From contig JAKAAI010000016.1 of the NCBI GenBank assembly GCA_021797055.1, forward strand, positions 1 through 28,068: a DNA stretch of 28,068 bases, read 5' to 3'. The notes under the pieces are model-generated. The model searched no databases. It was given only the letters and a program-made list of their open reading frames with translations, and had not been told where the DNA came from. The position numbers and the translations under genes are program-made. Positions 15,719 to 24,488 of this stretch are shown here, one piece after another (the first letter of the stretch is position 1; each line of letters begins with the position of its first letter). Origin of the DNA: Thermoplasmata archaeon (GTDB taxonomy: Archaea > Thermoplasmatota > Thermoplasmata > Thermoplasmatales > Thermoplasmataceae).

Positions 15719-15935
15719 AGCAATTAACTTTGATTAAGAAAAATGATGACGATAGTGGACAGTGTACTAATATCATAACTCATTAATCACCTATCTTTTT
15801 AGAAATTTCTGGAGAGATGAGAAAGTATCTTGAGATTGTTAGCTCCATGAATCCATGCTTGTTCATGAAATGTTTATCTCATCTCTGGACAAATTGTGAA
15901 ATTAAAAGTGAGAATTTATGTTCTAAACCGAATAT

Positions 15936-16290
15936 ATGTCAGAGAAGAAAGTGTATAAAGCTGAGGAGAAATTGAAAATAGTCATGGAAGGAATGAGCGG
16001 GACAATATAGTGGCAGATCTCTGCAGGAAATATAATATCGGAACTGCAAGATTCCACTACTGGAAAGATCAACTTACAAACAGTGCACATGAGATATTTG
16101 AGAGCAGGGGGAAAAAGAGAGATCAGAATCAGATAACGGCAGAAAAGGATCTGGAGATATCAAGACTCAAGGACGTGGTCGCAGAGATCACGTTTGAGAA
16201 TCCTGAGATCAAAAAAAAAGATTGGAGAACGCTTGCAGAGGAGGGAAAAGACACCTATATTAGATTAACGAGGGAATCCAAGGGGGGTCA
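15936..16290 (+). pseudogene. IS3 orfA (helix-turn-helix protein), frameshifted and cut
   Basis: From ATG 15936: MSEKKVYKAEEKLKIVMEGMSGTI then TAG (16008-16010). The continuation VADLCRKYNIGTARFHYWKDQL is one base out of frame (GTG at 16010), so one base has been lost at ATATAG. After the helix-turn-helix comes a coiled-coil-like region with a leucine/isoleucine pattern (EISRLKDVVAEITFEN...IKKKDW), as in IS3 OrfA proteins. Similarity ends near RLTRESK (about 16280), where the IS110 insertion begins. Confidence 0.7.
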
Positions 16291-16321
16291 CATTGCCGAT
16301 AGTCGTTCAAGGGCGTTCGCA

Positions 16322-17551
16322 TCAGCTTGCAGCGGAACTTGACCCCTCTCCCTCTTTTCCAGTTTCAGGTAGCCTCTGCCTGTATGGTTTCCTGTTCTTC
16401 AGTATGGTGTATATGTGAAAGAGGAGTCTCCTGCCGACGACGGTGTATGCCTGGGTCGGTTTTTTTCCCTTCCCGATCTCCCGGTTGAATATGGCAAGGA
16501 ACTCCTCGTTCTTGTGGTTCACCATGGAAACTGCACATTCATGTATTGCATTGGAGAGATATGGGTTCCTCACCCTGGATAATCCAGTTGCATGATTCTT
16601 GCCTCCACTTCCCGTCATGTTCGGAGCTTTGCCTCCATATGACTGCAGCTTGAGAGCAGAATCAAACTGGCCTATGCTACCAATCTCGGAGACGATTGAG
16701 GCGGCGTTCACCGGTCCGATACCCTTCATGTCATCGATCCTCTTCACGTCCTCGTTGTCCCCTGTATCCCTGAGAATCCTGGCCTCTATCTCCATTACTG
16801 TCCTGAGCTCTGCGGTGAGTCTTGCCACATTCTCCCTGATCCTGAACGCGTAAACACCGGACGCATCGGGAATGCCGATGGAGTTCCCTGCCAGGTCTAT
16901 TAGTTTTTCCGCATCGACCCTCCCGTAATGGTTTCTGCTGGATTTCTGCATTGTTTTCAGGGTTGCATCCACGCCTGCCTTCACGATCCTTTCAGGCGTT
17001 GTGTATTTCTCCAGTATTGCTATGGACGTCCTTGACGGGATGTCAGGAAAGATGTCCGTGAACTCCGGGAAAATACAGGCAAGGTCCGATGATATTATGT
17101 TCACTATCCTTGTCACGTTCCTCCTGACGCTGTCAAGGAGCCTTGTCAGTCCGGATTCATCTCCCCTTATGTGCGGTCTCTTTTCCGATGCGTTTCCCGG
17201 TAACCATGGAGTGGATGCGAGCATGTGTGCATCCGCCCTGTCGGATTTCTCCTTTCCAAGGTTTGACATCGTTCTGGCCATATCCGTGATCCTTGCATCC
17301 ACACATATGACGGTATAACCGGACGATTCAAGGAAGTGCTGTATGGGAACATGATAGTTCCCTGTGGGGTTGATGAATATTCCCTTTACTGTATCGCTGT
17401 TGCTCCTCTCTACCGTCTGCAGCTTCAAAAGAAGATCGTCAAAGCCCTTCCTGTCGTTGCCTATCTGGCCTCTCCACATTACCTTTCCGTCTTTATTCTG
17501 CACCTCCACCTGATGCACCTTCTGGTGCGTATCTATTCCTACTGAAAGCAT
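16322..17551 (-). CDS. IS110-family DEDD transposase (bridge-RNA recombinase)
   Basis: 409 aa from ATG 17551 (MLSVGIDTHQ), chosen because AAAGGGAT precedes it and family members start just before the RuvC-like strand; the frame is open 45 bp further. The N-terminal RuvC-like domain has D7 in GIDTHQKVHQVEV and the acidic KSDRADAHML block. The C-terminal transposase_20 part has DDMKGIGPVNAASIVSEIG (a helix-hairpin-helix-like region), then LQSYGGKAPNMTGSGG and TGLSRVRNPYLSNAIHECA with the candidate catalytic serine. The frame is intact. A site-specific recombinase of this kind works with an RNA made from its non-coding end. Confidence 0.92.
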   Translation of the reverse strand: MLSVGIDTHQKVHQVEVQNKDGKVMWRGQIGNDRKGFDDLLLKLQTVERSNSDTVKGIFINPTGNYHVPIQHFLESSGYTVICVDARITDMARTMSNLGKEKSDRADAHMLASTPWLPGNASEKRPHIRGDESGLTRLLDSVRRNVTRIVNIISSDLACIFPEFTDIFPDIPSRTSIAILEKYTTPERIVKAGVDATLKTMQKSSRNHYGRVDAEKLIDLAGNSIGIPDASGVYAFRIRENVARLTAELRTVMEIEARILRDTGDNEDVKRIDDMKGIGPVNAASIVSEIGSIGQFDSALKLQSYGGKAPNMTGSGGKNHATGLSRVRNPYLSNAIHECAVSMVNHKNEEFLAIFNREIGKGKKPTQAYTVVGRRLLFHIYTILKNRKPYRQRLPETGKEGEGSSSAAS

Positions 17552-17740
17552 TTTTATCCCTTTCCTGCCTGCATCCATGCGGGGAGAAACGATCACGCCA
17601 CAGGCACCTATTAGCTTCCCCGTTGGGAAGAGATTGCCGATCGGTGATTGTGATCAGGGTAGAATCATGAGTAAGTGGATCCAAATCCACAGCCTCTTCC
17701 TTCTACCCCTCCCTGCTTGAATTCCGGCTACCCGTAATTC
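17552..17740 (-). ncRNA. candidate bridge RNA region of the IS110 element
   Basis: In IS110-group elements the bridge RNA comes from the non-coding end upstream of the transposase gene. Here that region (to about 17740) has no open frame. It is much more GC-rich than ordinary spacers and holds short inverted repeats such as GATCGGTGATTGTGATC (17639-17655). RNA limits and guide loops cannot be set by eye. Confidence 0.35.
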
Positions 17741-17745
17741 ATTTC

Positions 17746-18735
17746 ATGCAGGTTAATTCTCCTATAGCAATCATGAGATCACTCTTTTATGACATCCACA
17801 GGACAGTCATGAAAGCAGTTGAAATGGCAGGATATTCCATTGGAACTGCACTCAAAACAGTGGGAATATCAAGATCATGGTACTACTCACAGATGGATTT
17901 CTCACCACTCATGGATAAAAGGTTCAACCCGTTTGTTGTCAGGGATGAAGAGGAGTGGATGGTTGTGAGTTTCAGGCAAAGAAGTCCAATGAAATCCTTC
18001 AGGGAGATCGCCTATACCCTGATACATGAGAATCTTGCATATTTCTCTCCGTCCACTGTTTACAGAATACTGAAAAAACATGATCTCATAATACCATGGA
18101 ACAAGAAGACATGGGCATCAACACGACCGGAACATGCAAAATCGCCAGATGAACGCTGGCAGACAGATATTATATATATCAAAATAGCAGGGAGGTTCTT
18201 CCATCTCATAATATTCATAGACGAATATTCCAGGTACATTGTGCACCATTCACTGTTGATATCAATGGATGCAGGTTCTGTATCCATGGAAGCGCTGTCT
18301 GCAATAGAGAATCTGAGGAAGGATTCCATTGCAGAACCAATAATACAGTCTGATAACGGTTCATCATTCATTGCAATGGAATTCAAGACAGTGCTGAAAC
18401 AGAATAACCTCACACAGAAACTCATACATCCACACACACCGGAACAGAATGGGATAGTTGAAAGGGCCAACAGGACAATGAGGGAATCTCTAGCAACTGT
18501 GACACTTACAGATTATGAGCAGGCCAAACAGGAGATATCCAAAATCATCGATTACCACAACAACAAGAGAAGGCATTCATCACTCAACTATCTCACACCA
18601 GTACAGTATTACAGGGGAGAACCAGACATTCTGCTTGCAGTGAGGGAGGCAAAGATCGAGAAGGCAAGAATATTAAGGAAGGAGAGAAATATGGAAATGA
18701 AGAAAGGAGGTGTAACGGCAGGAACCGTATCTTAA
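17746..18735 (+). CDS. IS3 orfB, DDE transposase (rve integrase core)
   Basis: 329 aa. An N-terminal helix-turn-helix-like segment (MKAVEMAGYSIGTALKTVGISRSWYYS) precedes a HTH_21-type region (SFREIAYTLIHENLAYFSPSTVYRILKK) and then the integrase core. The DDE triad is visible: D in RWQTDIIYIKI, D in IIQSDNGSSFI, E in HTPEQNGIVERANRTMRE. The closing HNNKRRHSSLNYLTPVQYY is typical of IS3. The frame is intact, but IS3 transposase is normally an OrfAB fusion made by frameshifting, and orfA is now 1.4 kb away behind another IS, so a functional enzyme is unlikely in cis. The first dozen residues may come from the insertion junction. Confidence 0.9.
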   Translation: MQVNSPIAIMRSLFYDIHRTVMKAVEMAGYSIGTALKTVGISRSWYYSQMDFSPLMDKRFNPFVVRDEEEWMVVSFRQRSPMKSFREIAYTLIHENLAYFSPSTVYRILKKHDLIIPWNKKTWASTRPEHAKSPDERWQTDIIYIKIAGRFFHLIIFIDEYSRYIVHHSLLISMDAGSVSMEALSAIENLRKDSIAEPIIQSDNGSSFIAMEFKTVLKQNNLTQKLIHPHTPEQNGIVERANRTMRESLATVTLTDYEQAKQEISKIIDYHNNKRRHSSLNYLTPVQYYRGEPDILLAVREAKIEKARILRKERNMEMKKGGVTAGTVS

Positions 18736-18748
18736 TTCTTTTCTTGAT

Positions 18749-18934
18749 TTGTCCAGAAGTGAGAGAAACACTACAGACTCCGTGGAGAAGATGTTCTTGG
18801 AGTTGCATAAACTAAGGAAGGTGATACTGCACGATGGTAAGGAGATCACCACAGAAATAACCAGAAAACAGAAGGAAATCCTGGGGACATTCGGCATCAT
18901 GCCGGAACATGTGCCTACATTTCTGAAGAGTTAA
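18749..18934 (+). pseudogene. C-terminal remnant of an IS1634-type transposase
   Basis: The 61-aa open stretch SVEKMFLELHKLRKVILHDGKEITTEITRKQKEILGTFGI has the pattern seen at the C-terminal end of IS1634/IS4-type transposases (basic residues, then a hairpin, then LTxxQKEIL). It has no upstream part; it abuts the IS3 right end exactly, and the rest is not on the other side of the IS3. It differs from the complete IS1634 gene at 22774-24258, so it is from another lineage. Confidence 0.45.
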
Positions 18935-19005
18935 GGATCAAATCTATCAATTTCATAGATATTATATACTCAGAGAAAAAAATGGTTAATTTTACACTTT
19001 CTTAT

Positions 19006-20124
19006 CTATGCCAGCAACTCTCTATCTATCTGGGATATGTTATCTAGTTCTGTCTGCTTGACGTGCCTTTCTGAGCCAGAAATCTGGAAAAATGCATTCA
19101 GAAACCTCATTATTTCAGTTCCGCTTACGATTCCAAGATTCCCGACCCTTACGATCTCATTTGAAAGTTCTCCCATCCCCTTGGAAATGATTATGTTCCT
19201 TTCTTCCAGGGATTTTATAACCTTCACAGGTTCCATTTTGGGGTAGAATGCAATCACTGTGTCAGAATAGTTTCCACTATTTCCATAAATCTCAAATCCC
19301 TGCTCCTTCAAGTTCTCTCTCAGGAAATTAGCATTCCATGAATGCCTCCTCCATCTTGTTTCCAGGCCTTCCCGATCCAGTATTTGCAATGCTTCCCTTA
19401 AAGCCCTGAAAGCACCCGTCGCTGGTGTGTAGGGGGTTTCATTTTTTTTCATGAAGTTCATGGAAATGCCAATGTCAAGGTATTTTGGAATATCAGGATC
19501 AACACTCAGATTTTCAGACTGCTCCTTTCCCAGGCATACTATACCAAGCCCCGGAACAGACGCAATCCCCTTCTGGCTGCATGTTGCCATTGCATCAATT
19601 CCCCATTTATTGACGTATATGGGCACTGCTCCGAATGATGACACTGCATCCACATACACCTTAAGGCCACTTGCCTTGCAGAACTTTGTAAGTTCTTCCA
19701 GGTTATGGATGGAAGTTCCATTTCCTGTTTCATTATGCACAAAGAAGACGGATTTTAATTCTTTCTGTGAATTCAGAACAGCTTTCAGTTCATCTAAAGT
19801 TAACGTGTCTTCTTTGGACTTTTTTAAAGGAACAACTTTCACTCCTTTCCTTTGCAGGCTTTCAAGCAACCTGTCCCCGAACTCTCCAAAGGAAACTCCA
19901 AGCACTGCATCTCCCTTTCTTGTAAAAGAATAGATCATGGATTCAACGGCTAGTGTGCCAGATCCTGTGGTAATGCATGTTGATGTGGAATCTGCAAATT
20001 TATTCATGTAATCTGCAGCATACTTCACAATTTCCTTAAACTCATGTGATCTATGGTTGTCTATCTTCGCAGAGGCATTCAGGACACGCTTGGGCACTTC
20101 CACAGGCCCTGGAATTAATAACAC
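19006..20124 (-). CDS. class V aminotransferase (serine-pyruvate/alanine-glyoxylate type; probable phosphoserine or serine role)
   Basis: 372-aa PLP enzyme. MLLIPGPVEVP at the start, TGSGTLAVES near 53-62, HNETGNG at 130-136 (the HNETSTG block of this subgroup), D159 in VYVDAVSSFG, and the Schiff-base lysine K185 in TCSQKGIASVPGLG. A C-terminal VRVGNLG motif completes the fold. The closest types by motif are serine-pyruvate and alanine-glyoxylate aminotransferases. The upstream neighbour is a 3-phosphoglycerate-dehydrogenase-like gene that overlaps it by 10 bp, which points to serine synthesis: in several archaea a class V enzyme of this kind replaces classical SerC. Substrate is inferred from context. 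Confidence 0.87.
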   Translation of the reverse strand: MLLIPGPVEVPKRVLNASAKIDNHRSHEFKEIVKYAADYMNKFADSTSTCITTGSGTLAVESMIYSFTRKGDAVLGVSFGEFGDRLLESLQRKGVKVVPLKKSKEDTLTLDELKAVLNSQKELKSVFFVHNETGNGTSIHNLEELTKFCKASGLKVYVDAVSSFGAVPIYVNKWGIDAMATCSQKGIASVPGLGIVCLGKEQSENLSVDPDIPKYLDIGISMNFMKKNETPYTPATGAFRALREALQILDREGLETRWRRHSWNANFLRENLKEQGFEIYGNSGNYSDTVIAFYPKMEPVKVIKSLEERNIIISKGMGELSNEIVRVGNLGIVSGTEIMRFLNAFFQISGSERHVKQTELDNISQIDRELLA

Positions 20125-21056
20125 TCCTGCATCGCCTCAATTTTTTCCATAAGATTATTCAGCGTAAACTGGGCAACTCTTTGCTGTGCTTCCCTGGTCT
20201 GGGCTCCAATATGCGGCATAACTACTACATTATCCAGCTTCAGGAGTTCTTTTTCCCATTCTTCTTTTGGCGGTTCATGCCAGTAAACATCTGTTCCAAA
20301 TCCTGAAATGTGACCAGATTGAAGTGAAGCAAGAAGTGATTTTCCGTCAATGAACTCAGCCCTGCTGGTATCTATTACCATTGCACCCTTTTTAGCCGTA
20401 GACAGCAGTTCCTTTCCAATCATGGATGTATACCCCCTGGAGAATGATGCAAGAATGAATATCACATCTGAATTTTTTACAAGATCATCAAGCTCAGTGT
20501 ATTCTCCCCCCAATTGTTCCATCTTTTCCATGTCCTGAAATATGTCGTATGCAAGAATCTTCATGCCCATAGATGCAGTTATTCTAGCTGTGGATTGGCC
20601 TATTCTTCCAAAACCTATGAACCCGACAGTCTTGCCATAAAGTTCAGTGCCCGTTTCCTTGATCCACACATTCTTTCTTGTGTTGTCGCTCTGCCTTATC
20701 ATTTTTCTTGATAATGAAATCATCAATCCAATATTCAGTTCCGCTACTGACTGCGTGGAAGATCCTGCTGCTGTGACAATCTGTATTCCTCTGGATTCAG
20801 CGGCATCCAAATCAATGTTATCGGTGCCTATGCCTGCCCTTGCTATTATTTTCAGGTTGCTGGCCCTTTCCAGAACATCTTCAGTGACTTTTGTTCTGCT
20901 CCTTACCACAATTATATGGAATTCCGGAATTATTTCCTTCAGTTGCTCCGGAGTAATTTGAGGCATGTACTGAAATTCCATGTTATTTTCCTTCAAACCG
21001 TCAATCAATAAATTATCTACAGAATCGCAAATGAGAACTTTATCTATCTTTTCCAT
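20115..21056 (-). CDS. serA: D-3-phosphoglycerate dehydrogenase-like D-2-hydroxyacid dehydrogenase
   Basis: 313 aa from ATG 21056, preceded by CGGAG; the TTG at 21080 is an alternative. N-terminal substrate domain with RSRTKVTEDVLERA and ARAGIGTDNIDLDAA, then a Rossmann domain with GFIGFGRIGQS (148-153). The catalytic set is R232 in DTSRAEFID, E261 in DVYWHEPP and H282 in MPHIGAQTREA. The usual ARG-GG around the arginine is SRAEFIDG here. There is no C-terminal ACT domain, so it is the short form without serine feedback control at that site. It is in one unit with the class V aminotransferase and divergent from the DUF1015 gene. Serine biosynthesis is likely; another 2-hydroxyacid is possible. 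Confidence 0.85.
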   Translation of the reverse strand: MEKIDKVLICDSVDNLLIDGLKENNMEFQYMPQITPEQLKEIIPEFHIIVVRSRTKVTEDVLERASNLKIIARAGIGTDNIDLDAAESRGIQIVTAAGSSTQSVAELNIGLMISLSRKMIRQSDNTRKNVWIKETGTELYGKTVGFIGFGRIGQSTARITASMGMKILAYDIFQDMEKMEQLGGEYTELDDLVKNSDVIFILASFSRGYTSMIGKELLSTAKKGAMVIDTSRAEFIDGKSLLASLQSGHISGFGTDVYWHEPPKEEWEKELLKLDNVVVMPHIGAQTREAQQRVAQFTLNNLMEKIEAMQECY

Positions 21057-21331
21057 TGGCTCCGAAAGGTAATCATGCAACGGGAAATTAATCTTCGTTC
21101 ATAACCATCCGACAGAATGTCAGAGAATAATTTTAGACAATTGCAGGATGAATAATTTTTTAATCCACGGCACAGGTAATTGCCGAGGTTTTAATCCTGC
21201 TATCTTTCACTAAAAACTGATCCATATTTCTCCTGAAAAACAAAACGTCGGTTTTTATGTACTTATTAATTTATTGTCACAACTTATTTATACACAATCA
21301 TCAGGATTCAATCCAGTTGCATGGTGTGGTT
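21057..21331. promoter_or_regulatory. divergent intergenic region between serA and the DUF1015 gene
   Basis: No gene is seen. A TATA-like TTATTTATAC (21283-21292) lies on the plus side, about 45 bp before ATG 21332. GGCA-CAGGTAAT-TGCC near 21169-21184 is a small inverted repeat that could be a binding site shared by both promoters. Functional roles are inferred from position. Confidence 0.35.
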
Positions 21332-22504
21332 ATGGTAACAATTAAAGAATTCAGACCTTTTATGTTCAGTGGTGAAACCTCAAAATTTGTATCCCCCCCA
21401 TTTGATTCTATTTCAAAGAATGTGGAGAAGGAACTAAAGAAGGATAATATGAATGTAAGCTGCCTCACACTGCCTGAGAATGGTGATGTAAGCAAGGTCA
21501 GCAAATTATTGCAAAAGTGGATCGAAGATGGGGCTCTGCATCGCGTGCCGTCAGGTGGAATTTTTGTTATTGACCAGCAGTATGAAGAAGAGGGAAATAT
21601 GAAGAGACTCACAGGAATGGTATGCCTCGTTAAAATCTATCCCGAAAATGATGATGTAAAGCCGCATGAAAAAACTTTTCCAAAACCTGTGGATGAGAGA
21701 GCCAGGATAATGTTGAGTTCGAAAGCACAACTTGAACCGGTATACTTTGCGGTTGATTCCGAAGAATTGGAGAAAACACTGCAGGAGATTATTGAAAAAA
21801 AGGAAAGAATTGCTGCTTTTTCCGATTATCAGAATGTGAAAAACTCTATTTATTCTGTATCTGATAAAGACAGCATTGACAGGCTGAAGGAACTGTTGAA
21901 AGAAAGCCATGCAGTGATTGCAGACGGGCACCACAGGACAAAGGCTACAATCATGAACGCACAGAATTCTTCTGATCCTGTCGAAAAAGAATTCTGGTCA
22001 AACATAATGGCATACCTTGTACCCATACAGAGCGATGGATTGAAAATTGATGGAATTAACAGGCTCGTTCAGAAAGAATGCAGTTCGGCAATTAAAGCTG
22101 GAAACAGTGTTGGTGGAATTGAATTCAAGGAAGAGGGATGCAGCAATGAAAAATTCAAAATTTATAATGGCAAAATGATTGGCGTCCATATTAAAGGGGA
22201 TGAAGAAAATGATCCGGAGGAAAAAATACCCATTGGCCTGGCCAACAAAAAAATACTTGAAGGGTTATGCAAATTCGAGGAGGATGATTTCGCCGACAGG
22301 ATTTCATATTTTCACGATCAAAATGAAGTTGTCGAAGAAGTTGAAAGAAACCCGGGTTCATTTGCTATAATTCTCCCAAAATGGAACAAAAGGATGTTCA
22401 TAGATGTTGTGGAAAAGGTTTCAGTGCTCCCACAAAAGTCCACCTACTTTTTCCCTAAAATACCATCGGGAATATTGCTTAACCTGTTCAGGGGCAGTGA
22501 ATAG
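21332..22504 (+). CDS. DUF1015-family protein
   Basis: 390 aa from ATG 21332 (MVTIKEFRPFMF), chosen because family members start just before the SPPFDSIS block; an open frame runs back to 21257. Family marks are FVSPPFDSIS near the start and the strongly conserved ADGHHRTKAT block about halfway, which looks like a nucleotide or catalytic site. DUF1015 proteins have no settled biochemical role that I can state, but in many genomes they sit beside serA and a serine-type aminotransferase, as here, which suggests a part in serine or phosphoserine metabolism. Transcribed away from serA. Confidence 0.85.
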   Translation: MVTIKEFRPFMFSGETSKFVSPPFDSISKNVEKELKKDNMNVSCLTLPENGDVSKVSKLLQKWIEDGALHRVPSGGIFVIDQQYEEEGNMKRLTGMVCLVKIYPENDDVKPHEKTFPKPVDERARIMLSSKAQLEPVYFAVDSEELEKTLQEIIEKKERIAAFSDYQNVKNSIYSVSDKDSIDRLKELLKESHAVIADGHHRTKATIMNAQNSSDPVEKEFWSNIMAYLVPIQSDGLKIDGINRLVQKECSSAIKAGNSVGGIEFKEEGCSNEKFKIYNGKMIGVHIKGDEENDPEEKIPIGLANKKILEGLCKFEEDDFADRISYFHDQNEVVEEVERNPGSFAIILPKWNKRMFIDVVEKVSVLPQKSTYFFPKIPSGILLNLFRGSE

Positions 22505-22692
22505 AACAGGGATAAACAAAACTCTAACATTTAGCCTGATTTTAAGTCGCTGTAGTCGCCTTTTCTCTCGTTTATGGATATATAAGTCTCGGGTAAAAGA
22601 AGTTCCTTGTTGAAGAAAAAGATCATAGAATGCAAGGTTTCGGGTTATTTCATTTGAGTGACCCGAGCCATCGCAGAACTGGAACACCATGA

Positions 22693-24419
22693 TCGTGACT
22701 TTACATGCTTTGAATCTTAAGACACTTTCAGGTGGCTATTGCACGGACTCGCCAGGAATTTGGGTTCAGGGTGCTAATTCAGGTCCCTGATGCCAAGGAT
22801 GTCAATGGCCTTTCTCCCACTCTCGTCCTCTGACTTTATCACTTTCCTGACTGATCTTCCTCTAGCGAGCATGGTTATCCTGATCGTTTTCAGGATCTCC
22901 GTTGTGGATGCCAGTGATCCGATCTCCCTTATCCTGTTGTAGATTAGGGCAAGGAACAGGTATGCTATGTGGGAAAAGAGCATGTGAACCCTTATCTTCT
23001 GCTCCGTCCAGTGGTATTCAGGGGACATGAGATCACGCATGCTGATGGTGCGGAAGCAGTGTTCCACCCTGTTCCGCTTCCGGTAGAGATCGATGATGTC
23101 CTCGGATTTCACATTTTCAATGTCTGTGAACAGCGCCCCCTTCCCGAGCATTCCCAACCTCTCGTGCATGCGTTCCCTGTTGACCCTGAGATCCGGCAGG
23201 AGAATTGTCTCCTGCAGGTGCACGGATTCCAGATAATATTGCGCCCTGATCAGGGCATCGGAATCTCCAGATGCCATGATGCTGCTTACCTTCATGTATG
23301 CCATTTTGAACCTCTTCATGAAGGAGATGATCTGTCTCTTCTCCAGCCTGGAACTGTGGTATACAATGATTCTGTGTTCCCTGCCGTAAACTCTCTTCCT
23401 GGTCTCGGTGAATGAATCCCTCTCAAGCGGAATTGCCATGAGGTCCCTGTGATCCGACTGTATCAGTGCGCCAACGTACATTCTCTTTCCTATCTTCTTG
23501 ACATTCTCCTCCGAATTGTATCCCCGGTCAAAGATCAGTATTGAATCGTCAGGGACATTCTCGACAATCATCCCGAACGTGTTGGCATCCGGTTCATTGC
23601 CTGGATACGAGTCACCATAGAGCGGTATGTAATCTTCGTTTGCCTCTATGTAGTATGCGATCTGGTTCAGGTCATATCTGTGAGCCTTGTTATGACCCCT
23701 CCTGGCCATGCCGTTCTCCCTCATGTAGGTGTAGAAGTTCGATCCGTCGATGAAGATCCTCGAGCGATCATAGCCCATGGAGATCAGGCGGTCCCTGATC
23801 CTGACCTTGATCTCCCTGATCTGTGGTTCCGTGAAGCGATCCATGACGTTCCAGTAACCCTGTGAAGATACCTGTGAATATATGGTGGATGCGAAATCGG
23901 TGGCCATCCATTCAGCCATGCCATTCTTTGATCTCGGGTCGGAGAGCCTGTTCATTACGAACAGCAGCACATAATCCCCCGGTGACATGCCGCTACCCCT
24001 GTGCCCCATAATCTCATCCACAATGCCCTTCACCCCCACTGTTCTGTCCATGGTGATTACAGATGCAGTGGCACCGTAACCGAGGGAAGTGATATCGACA
24101 TCCTCACATGGATTCTCGAGAATACGGGCAAGTCTCTCCTCATCGCCTATGTATATCTCCTTCGTCACCCTGGACTGGCCATTTTCCCATTTCTTCCACC
24201 TTAGCACCATGTACTTCTTCCCATGCACAGACTTCCAGACGATTCCAGGCATGAACATGTATGCACCCTGTGAATAAAAACCTTACCATCCATAACCACA
24301 CAAACGCACTGAAATACCAACCATTATGAACTAGGCTCAATTACACGCCGTAGCACCCTGAAAACAAGTGAAACACAGGTTTCACAGAATAAAAGGAGAC
24401 AATTGATGTAAAGTCACGA
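22693..24419 (-). mobile_element. IS1634-type insertion sequence with perfect 14-bp inverted repeats
   Basis: TCGTGACTTTACAT (22693-22706) and its exact complement ATGTAAAGTCACGA (24406-24419) bracket the transposase gene, giving a 1727-bp element. The immediate flanks (ending CCATGA and beginning ATACCG) do not show a matching target duplication, so the ends may have been rearranged or the duplication lost. Confidence 0.85.
22774..24258 (-). CDS. IS1634-family (IS4-like) DDE transposase
   Basis: 494 aa, normal length. The N-terminus (VWKSVHGKKYMVLRWKKWENGQSRVTKEIYIG) is typical of this group. The transposase core has a first Asp in RIFIDGSNFYTY, a second in SILIFDRGYNSEEN and the Glu in YRKRNRVEHCFRTIS (the YREK-like signature). 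The frame is intact with inverted repeats on both sides, so the copy may be active. The open frames on its opposite strand (for example 22969-23415) are shadows. Confidence 0.93.
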   Translation of the reverse strand: MFMPGIVWKSVHGKKYMVLRWKKWENGQSRVTKEIYIGDEERLARILENPCEDVDITSLGYGATASVITMDRTVGVKGIVDEIMGHRGSGMSPGDYVLLFVMNRLSDPRSKNGMAEWMATDFASTIYSQVSSQGYWNVMDRFTEPQIREIKVRIRDRLISMGYDRSRIFIDGSNFYTYMRENGMARRGHNKAHRYDLNQIAYYIEANEDYIPLYGDSYPGNEPDANTFGMIVENVPDDSILIFDRGYNSEENVKKIGKRMYVGALIQSDHRDLMAIPLERDSFTETRKRVYGREHRIIVYHSSRLEKRQIISFMKRFKMAYMKVSSIMASGDSDALIRAQYYLESVHLQETILLPDLRVNRERMHERLGMLGKGALFTDIENVKSEDIIDLYRKRNRVEHCFRTISMRDLMSPEYHWTEQKIRVHMLFSHIAYLFLALIYNRIREIGSLASTTEILKTIRITMLARGRSVRKVIKSEDESGRKAIDILGIRDLN

Positions 24420-24488
24420 ATACCGAGCAAAACCACGGAAAGCAAAGTCTCGAATGCTTTCTGTCCGGACCGCGTAAAGTAGTTTGGA

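Larger units (their letters stand above)
16290..17740 (-). mobile_element. IS110-family element nested in the IS3 element (approximate limits)
   Basis: The minus-strand DEDD transposase (16322-17551) plus a non-coding 5' region of about 190 bp replaces the normal orfA/orfB junction of the IS3 element. IS110 elements leave no inverted repeats and little or no duplication, so the limits are inferred from where IS3 coding similarity stops and restarts. Confidence 0.65.
15884..18757 (+). mobile_element. IS3-family element interrupted by an IS110-family element
   Basis: TCTGGACAAAT (15884-15894) and ATTTGTCCAGA (18747-18757) are perfect 11-bp inverted repeats around the IS3 orfA and orfB genes. 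The inner form TGGACAAAT...ATTTGTCCA gives the TG...CA ends expected of IS3. No matching target duplication is obvious at the edges. The element is inactive in cis: orfA is frameshifted, and a complete IS110-type gene on the opposite strand lies between orfA and orfB. Confidence 0.7.

Noticed and set aside
15811..15893. GAGATGAGA...TCTCATCTC inverted repeat before the IS3 element
   Set aside because: The right arm lies just outside the IS3 end and the 50-nt loop makes a hairpin unlikely; recorded as possible chance.
22640..22666. TCGGGT...ACCCGA inverted repeat as a terminator or RNA gene after DUF1015
   Set aside because: Six-bp stem with a 15-nt loop, 136 bp after the stop and no T run; not convincing.
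22969..23415. 148-codon plus-strand frame in the IS1634 element
   Set aside because: Shadow of the transposase gene.
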